DNA of 7,525 nt, taken from Nitrososphaera_A sp036522495 (GTDB taxonomy: Archaea; Thermoproteota; Nitrososphaeria; Nitrososphaerales; Nitrososphaeraceae). Positions 5,317 to 7,525 of the stretch are shown here, piece after piece (within the stretch, counting starts at the first letter, position 1; every line of letters starts with the position of its first letter). Under the pieces are notes generated by a model that worked only from the letters and a program-made list of their open reading frames with translations, was not told where the DNA came from and ran no database searches. Position numbers and translations under genes: made by a program. The DNA lies in contig DATDFS010000059.1 in NCBI GenBank assembly GCA_036522495.1, positions 1-7,525 on the forward strand, read 5' to 3'.

Positions 5317-5649
5317 TTGTCTGACAATGAAAATGATAGTAAGAGATACGCACTAAGGATAATAAAATATCAGGATTCAACTATGATCAATATGTGCGAT
5401 GTTGAATTGATTGGAATGAAGCTCGAACAAGGAGACCTTGTTATCGATATTTCAAAGGAATATTTTCAGCAAGAGATAATAGAAGAATTCCAAGCTGAAA
5501 GGTTATTACGATTATGCTCTATTGCCAATTTAGTTGGAGAAAGAATTGTAAAACTGGCAATAGATTTGAGGTTTGCAAAAGAAATGAGCATAAAGAGAAT
5601 TTCAGGTGTACCATTTTTGATGATTTTCAAATTTCAGCACAGATACTAA
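5317..5649 (+). CDS. DUF424 family protein
   Basis: This 110-residue protein matches the archaeal DUF424 family (PF04242) in layout: a start strand KRYALRIIKYQ, then CDVELIGMKLEQGDLVIDIS (27-46), and the hallmark CSIANLVGERIVKLAIDL (about 67-84), ending in a short strand GVPFLMIFKF. The biochemical role of DUF424 is unknown. Its archaeal distribution and its place directly before ribosome-maturation genes suggest a link to translation or RNA, which is inference from context. TTG at 5317 is the only usual start in frame after the stop at 5287-5289. An ATG at 5324 is out of frame. The stop is 47 bp before the RIO1 start, compatible with one transcript. It is small and cytoplasmic, with no membrane segment or signal peptide. 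Confidence 0.8.
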   Translation: MSDNENDSKRYALRIIKYQDSTMINMCDVELIGMKLEQGDLVIDISKEYFQQEIIEEFQAERLLRLCSIANLVGERIVKLAIDLRFAKEMSIKRISGVPFLMIFKFQHRY

Positions 5650-5696
5650 TAATCAAAAGTTAAATAGCAAAAGCTGTATTTTTATGATATATAATC

Positions 5697-6524
5697 ATGT
5701 TTGAGGAATTTGAAGAACAAGAAGCATCAGTTAACCAAGATCAGCAAAAAGTGGAGGATAAAGCAGATCGCAGATTCTATAGACACGAACGCGAAAATAG
5801 GTTCCTCGTAAAAAGATCTGAAGATTATAGTGTTTTCGATGAGGTATTTAATCTACCTACTCTTATGGTGGTTAACAGTTTAATTGAGAATAATATACTC
5901 AAACATCTCAAAGGTGCCTTAGCCGCAGGCAAAGAATCTAAAGTATATTTAGGTGTAGGCAAGAATAGCGAGTTTCGAGCAGTAAAAATATACCTCACTA
6001 CAAGCGCAGAATTTAAGAAGCGTCTTCAATATATAGCAGGTGATCCACGTTTCTCAGATATTAAGAAAGGCTCTCGCAATTTGATATCAATTTGGGCTAA
6101 GAAAGAATTCAAAAACTTACAAACTGCTCACAAAAATGGTGTCAGTGTTCCTACTCCATATTATGTACGCCAAAACGTTCTGGTAATGGAGTTTATAGGT
6201 GATGAAGACGGCAATCCCTGTGCAAGTCTTGTAAATTCTGACTCAGTTACATCTGAAGACTATGGGGAAATTATGCAACAGACATCAAAACTCTATCAAA
6301 AAGCAGAATTAGTCCATGCCGATTTATCGGAATATAATATATTCAAGTCTGTCGACAGCAGGATCATATTGTTTGACTTTGGCTCTTCAGTAAATACCAA
6401 ACATCCGAATTCAAAACAATTTTTGACACGTGATATAATTAATGTTAATAGATTCTTCGAAAAGCGAGGAATTGAAGTTTTTAATATGGAATTAGCCGTT
6501 GAGAAAATTACAGAAGGAAATTAA
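5697..6524 (+). CDS. rio1: RIO1-type atypical serine/threonine kinase
   Basis: This 275-residue protein shows the RIO kinase core in order: a nucleotide loop LAAGKESKVYLG (75-86), the ATP-binding lysine in AVKIYLTTSAEFKKR (Lys97), the RIO1-specific flexible segment YIAGDPRFSD (112-121), a hinge VLVMEFIGD (161-169), the catalytic loop VHADLSEYNIF with Asp209 and Asn214, and the metal-binding Asp227 in ILFDFGSSV, followed by the conserved HPNSKQFLTRDIINVNRFF. RIO1 is an ATPase/kinase acting in final maturation of the small ribosomal subunit in eukaryotes, and archaeal orthologues are thought to do the same. An acidic N-terminal extension of about 25 residues precedes the fold. The metal loop reads DFGSS, whereas most RIO1 proteins have a D-hydrophobic-S/G-Q form. 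A KH-domain gene follows after one base. The assignment is firm; the symbol is by family. Confidence 0.92.
   Translation: MFEEFEEQEASVNQDQQKVEDKADRRFYRHERENRFLVKRSEDYSVFDEVFNLPTLMVVNSLIENNILKHLKGALAAGKESKVYLGVGKNSEFRAVKIYLTTSAEFKKRLQYIAGDPRFSDIKKGSRNLISIWAKKEFKNLQTAHKNGVSVPTPYYVRQNVLVMEFIGDEDGNPCASLVNSDSVTSEDYGEIMQQTSKLYQKAELVHADLSEYNIFKSVDSRIILFDFGSSVNTKHPNSKQFLTRDIINVNRFFEKRGIEVFNMELAVEKITEGN
6513..6518 (+). promoter_or_regulatory. Possible ribosome binding site for the KH gene
   Basis: GAAGGA lies 7 nt before the ATG at 6526, inside the last codons of RIO1. It supports the ATG at 6526 over the upstream in-frame TTG at 6499, which would add nine residues lying over the end of the kinase gene and absent from the usual KH-protein start. 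Confidence 0.4.
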
Positions 6525-6525
6525 A

Positions 6526-7110
6526 ATGAGCTTCCAACAGATTGTAAGGATTCCTAGGGATCGAATAGGTGTAATAATTGGCAAAAATGGTAAGATAAAA
6601 GTGGAAATTCAAGAAAAGTGCAAAGTGATGATTGAGATAGATAGTGAATCCGGTGATGCTGTAATTTCTTCAGAATCCAAAGAACCATCTATAGAAACGG
6701 AACCATTCAAGGCAGTGGAGATAGTCACGGCTATTTCGAAAGGGTTTTCACCTCGTCGAGCATATAGATTACTAGAAGAAGAAGAAGAGACTTTTCAATT
6801 AATAGATCTAAGAGACTACGCAGGCAAATCATCTAATTCGATGGAGAGAATTAAAGGGCGTATAATCGGGGAAGAAGGCAAATCTAGAAAAACTATTGAA
6901 GATCTGAGCGGAGCATACGTTTCAGTATATGGTCATACTGTTGGATTGATAGGAAAATTCGAAGAAATCAAACTTGCTACCGATGCAGTGACTTTGCTCT
7001 CAAAAGGAAGATCACACAAAAACGTTTACAATATGTTACAAGAGGCAAGAAGAAAGGCCAAATTAGATAAGATGAGGCTGTGGGAAGACAGCGGTTTTCA
7101 GCCGCTCTAA
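6526..7110 (+). CDS. Two-KH-domain RNA-binding protein (Dim2/Pno1-like ribosome assembly factor)
   Basis: From the ATG at 6526 the protein has 194 residues. It has KH domain 1 at about 5-70 with RIPRDRIGVIIGKNGK (GKNG loop, 19-22) and KH domain 2 at about 98-180 with RIKGRIIGEEGKSRKTIEDL (GEEG loop, 115-118), then SKGRSHKNVYNMLQEARRKA and a short tail. This paired arrangement and the GFSPRRAYRLLEEE linker match the archaeal Dim2/Pno1 family, which binds the 3' end of small-subunit rRNA during maturation and partners RIO1 in eukaryotic pre-40S particles. The start is one base after the RIO1 stop, so the genes should be co-transcribed and probably translationally coupled. An in-frame TTG at 6499 could extend the protein by nine residues, but the ATG fits the family start. 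Length is normal and both GxxG loops are intact. Confidence 0.92.
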   Translation: MSFQQIVRIPRDRIGVIIGKNGKIKVEIQEKCKVMIEIDSESGDAVISSESKEPSIETEPFKAVEIVTAISKGFSPRRAYRLLEEEEETFQLIDLRDYAGKSSNSMERIKGRIIGEEGKSRKTIEDLSGAYVSVYGHTVGLIGKFEEIKLATDAVTLLSKGRSHKNVYNMLQEARRKAKLDKMRLWEDSGFQPL

Positions 7111-7137
7111 TTAAGTCCTTTAAATTTTTATCATTTC
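7090..7137 (+). terminator. Probable transcription terminator of the DUF424-RIO1-KH cluster
   Basis: AGCGG (7090-7094) pairs with CCGCT (7102-7106) in the last KH codons, forming a 5-bp hairpin with a 7-base loop. It is followed after the stop by a T-rich stretch ending near 7137 (TTTAAATTTTTATCATTTC). In archaea the T-rich part alone is usually enough. Confidence 0.45.
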
Positions 7138-7525
7138 GATACTTAAAATCCGATATACTCCTATCGTCGCTCGCTTCCCACTTATTAAAATAACAGAATA
7201 TAGGGTGAGAACAATGCTGCTACAAGAATTAGCATGGCAGATGTATAATAGTATCAAATCCGGTAAAACTAACTGAACTCTAAAGATGTTTACATAACAT
7301 TCGACAAGGGGTGACTGTGTTTTGGATTATGCTCCTATTATTGTAACTTTCTATATATCTGAATATTCATATCTGTTGGCATCAACAAAGGATCTCTTCA
7401 CATTCAACCTACCAGTAACGAATCAGATAAGACCAAAGATGAATTATTTACGGAGGAATGTGATTCAGCACGACTACATATCTAATACTTTGCATCATTA
7501 CTATTATCTGCTTCTCCCCATCTTC
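7138..7525. other. Right-hand gap without a firm gene
   Basis: No complete gene of normal length is present in these ~390 bases. They contain a 20-codon frame at 7214-7276 and an open plus-strand stretch at 7363-7485 that lacks a start codon but reads as soluble protein (VGINKGSLHIQPTSNESDKT and onward to ARLHI). They may be remnants of one lost gene or chance. Confidence 0.45.
7214..7276 (+). CDS. Possible 20-aa peptide or truncated gene start
   Basis: The ATG at 7214 encodes MLLQELAWQMYNSIKSGKTN and then a TGA. It has better start signals than most frames here: GGTGAG about 5 nt before the ATG, matching the archaeal anti-Shine-Dalgarno complement, and a TATA-like TTATTAAAATA about 28 nt upstream. 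The peptide resembles an amphipathic first helix. It may be a real micro-peptide or the 5' end of a gene whose remainder was lost. Confidence 0.25.
   Translation: MLLQELAWQMYNSIKSGKTN

Noticed and set aside
5684..5698. ATGAT-ATATA-ATCAT palindrome at the RIO1 start
   Set aside because: It is short and AT-rich at a start codon. It may contribute to initiation, but chance is a sufficient explanation.
7448..7525. Minus-strand open frame entering from the right edge, ending at 7448
   Set aside because: Only 25 codons are visible, they show no recognisable features, and they overlap an equally plausible plus-strand open stretch.
1..7525. tRNA, rRNA, CRISPR array or insertion sequence
   Set aside because: No T-loop/acceptor pairing, no regularly spaced direct repeats, and no transposase or terminal inverted repeats were seen. 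GTTCGAGATTGG near 2612 resembles a T-loop but lacks a matching stem.

Overview
The window looks like an AT-rich archaeal chromosome, most likely from the Thaumarchaeota (Nitrososphaeria, an ammonia-oxidising lineage such as Nitrososphaera or Nitrosocosmicus). The evidence is a DUF424 protein, an archaeal RIO1 kinase and a Dim2/Pno1-like two-KH protein side by side, a tiny single-finger C2H2 protein, TATA-like boxes 25-36 nt before starts with little or no leader, frequent TTG starts, and long non-coding gaps. The lineage below 'archaeon' is inference.

Left part (1-2330). The window opens inside the 3' end of a ferredoxin-reductase-type FAD/NAD(P) oxidoreductase. It is followed 28 bp later by a short-chain dehydrogenase reduced to its N-terminal Rossmann half plus the last ~28 residues, so most of the core has been deleted. 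Next, on the minus strand, is an intact 473-aa six-hairpin glycosidase-like protein (glycogen-debranching/GH15/GH63 type). Its promoter lies back to back with that of a 49-aa C2H2 zinc-finger protein on the plus strand.

Middle part (2330-5310). This is a decayed, low-density stretch. It holds a metal-dependent cyclase/kynurenine-formamidase-like gene broken by two opposite frameshifts and lacking its C-terminus, a small membrane or secreted peptide gene on the minus strand, an intact 206-aa hemerythrin-like (HHE) protein on the minus strand, and about 1 kb (4290-5310) with no convincing gene but several open fragments that read like degraded coding sequence.

Right part (5317-7110). This is a compact plus-strand cluster of DUF424, RIO1 kinase and KH-domain (Dim2/Pno1-like) genes. 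RIO1 and Dim2/Pno1 are small-ribosomal-subunit maturation factors in archaea and eukaryotes, so this is a probable translation/ribosome-biogenesis operon. The KH gene ends in a small hairpin followed by a T-rich stretch. The final 415 bases contain only a 20-codon reading frame and a start-less open fragment.

I see no tRNA, rRNA, CRISPR array or complete insertion sequence. The main theme is gene decay beside a conserved housekeeping cluster. I did not find convincing evidence for a new multi-gene system. The most original material is the small proteins and the remnants in the gaps.
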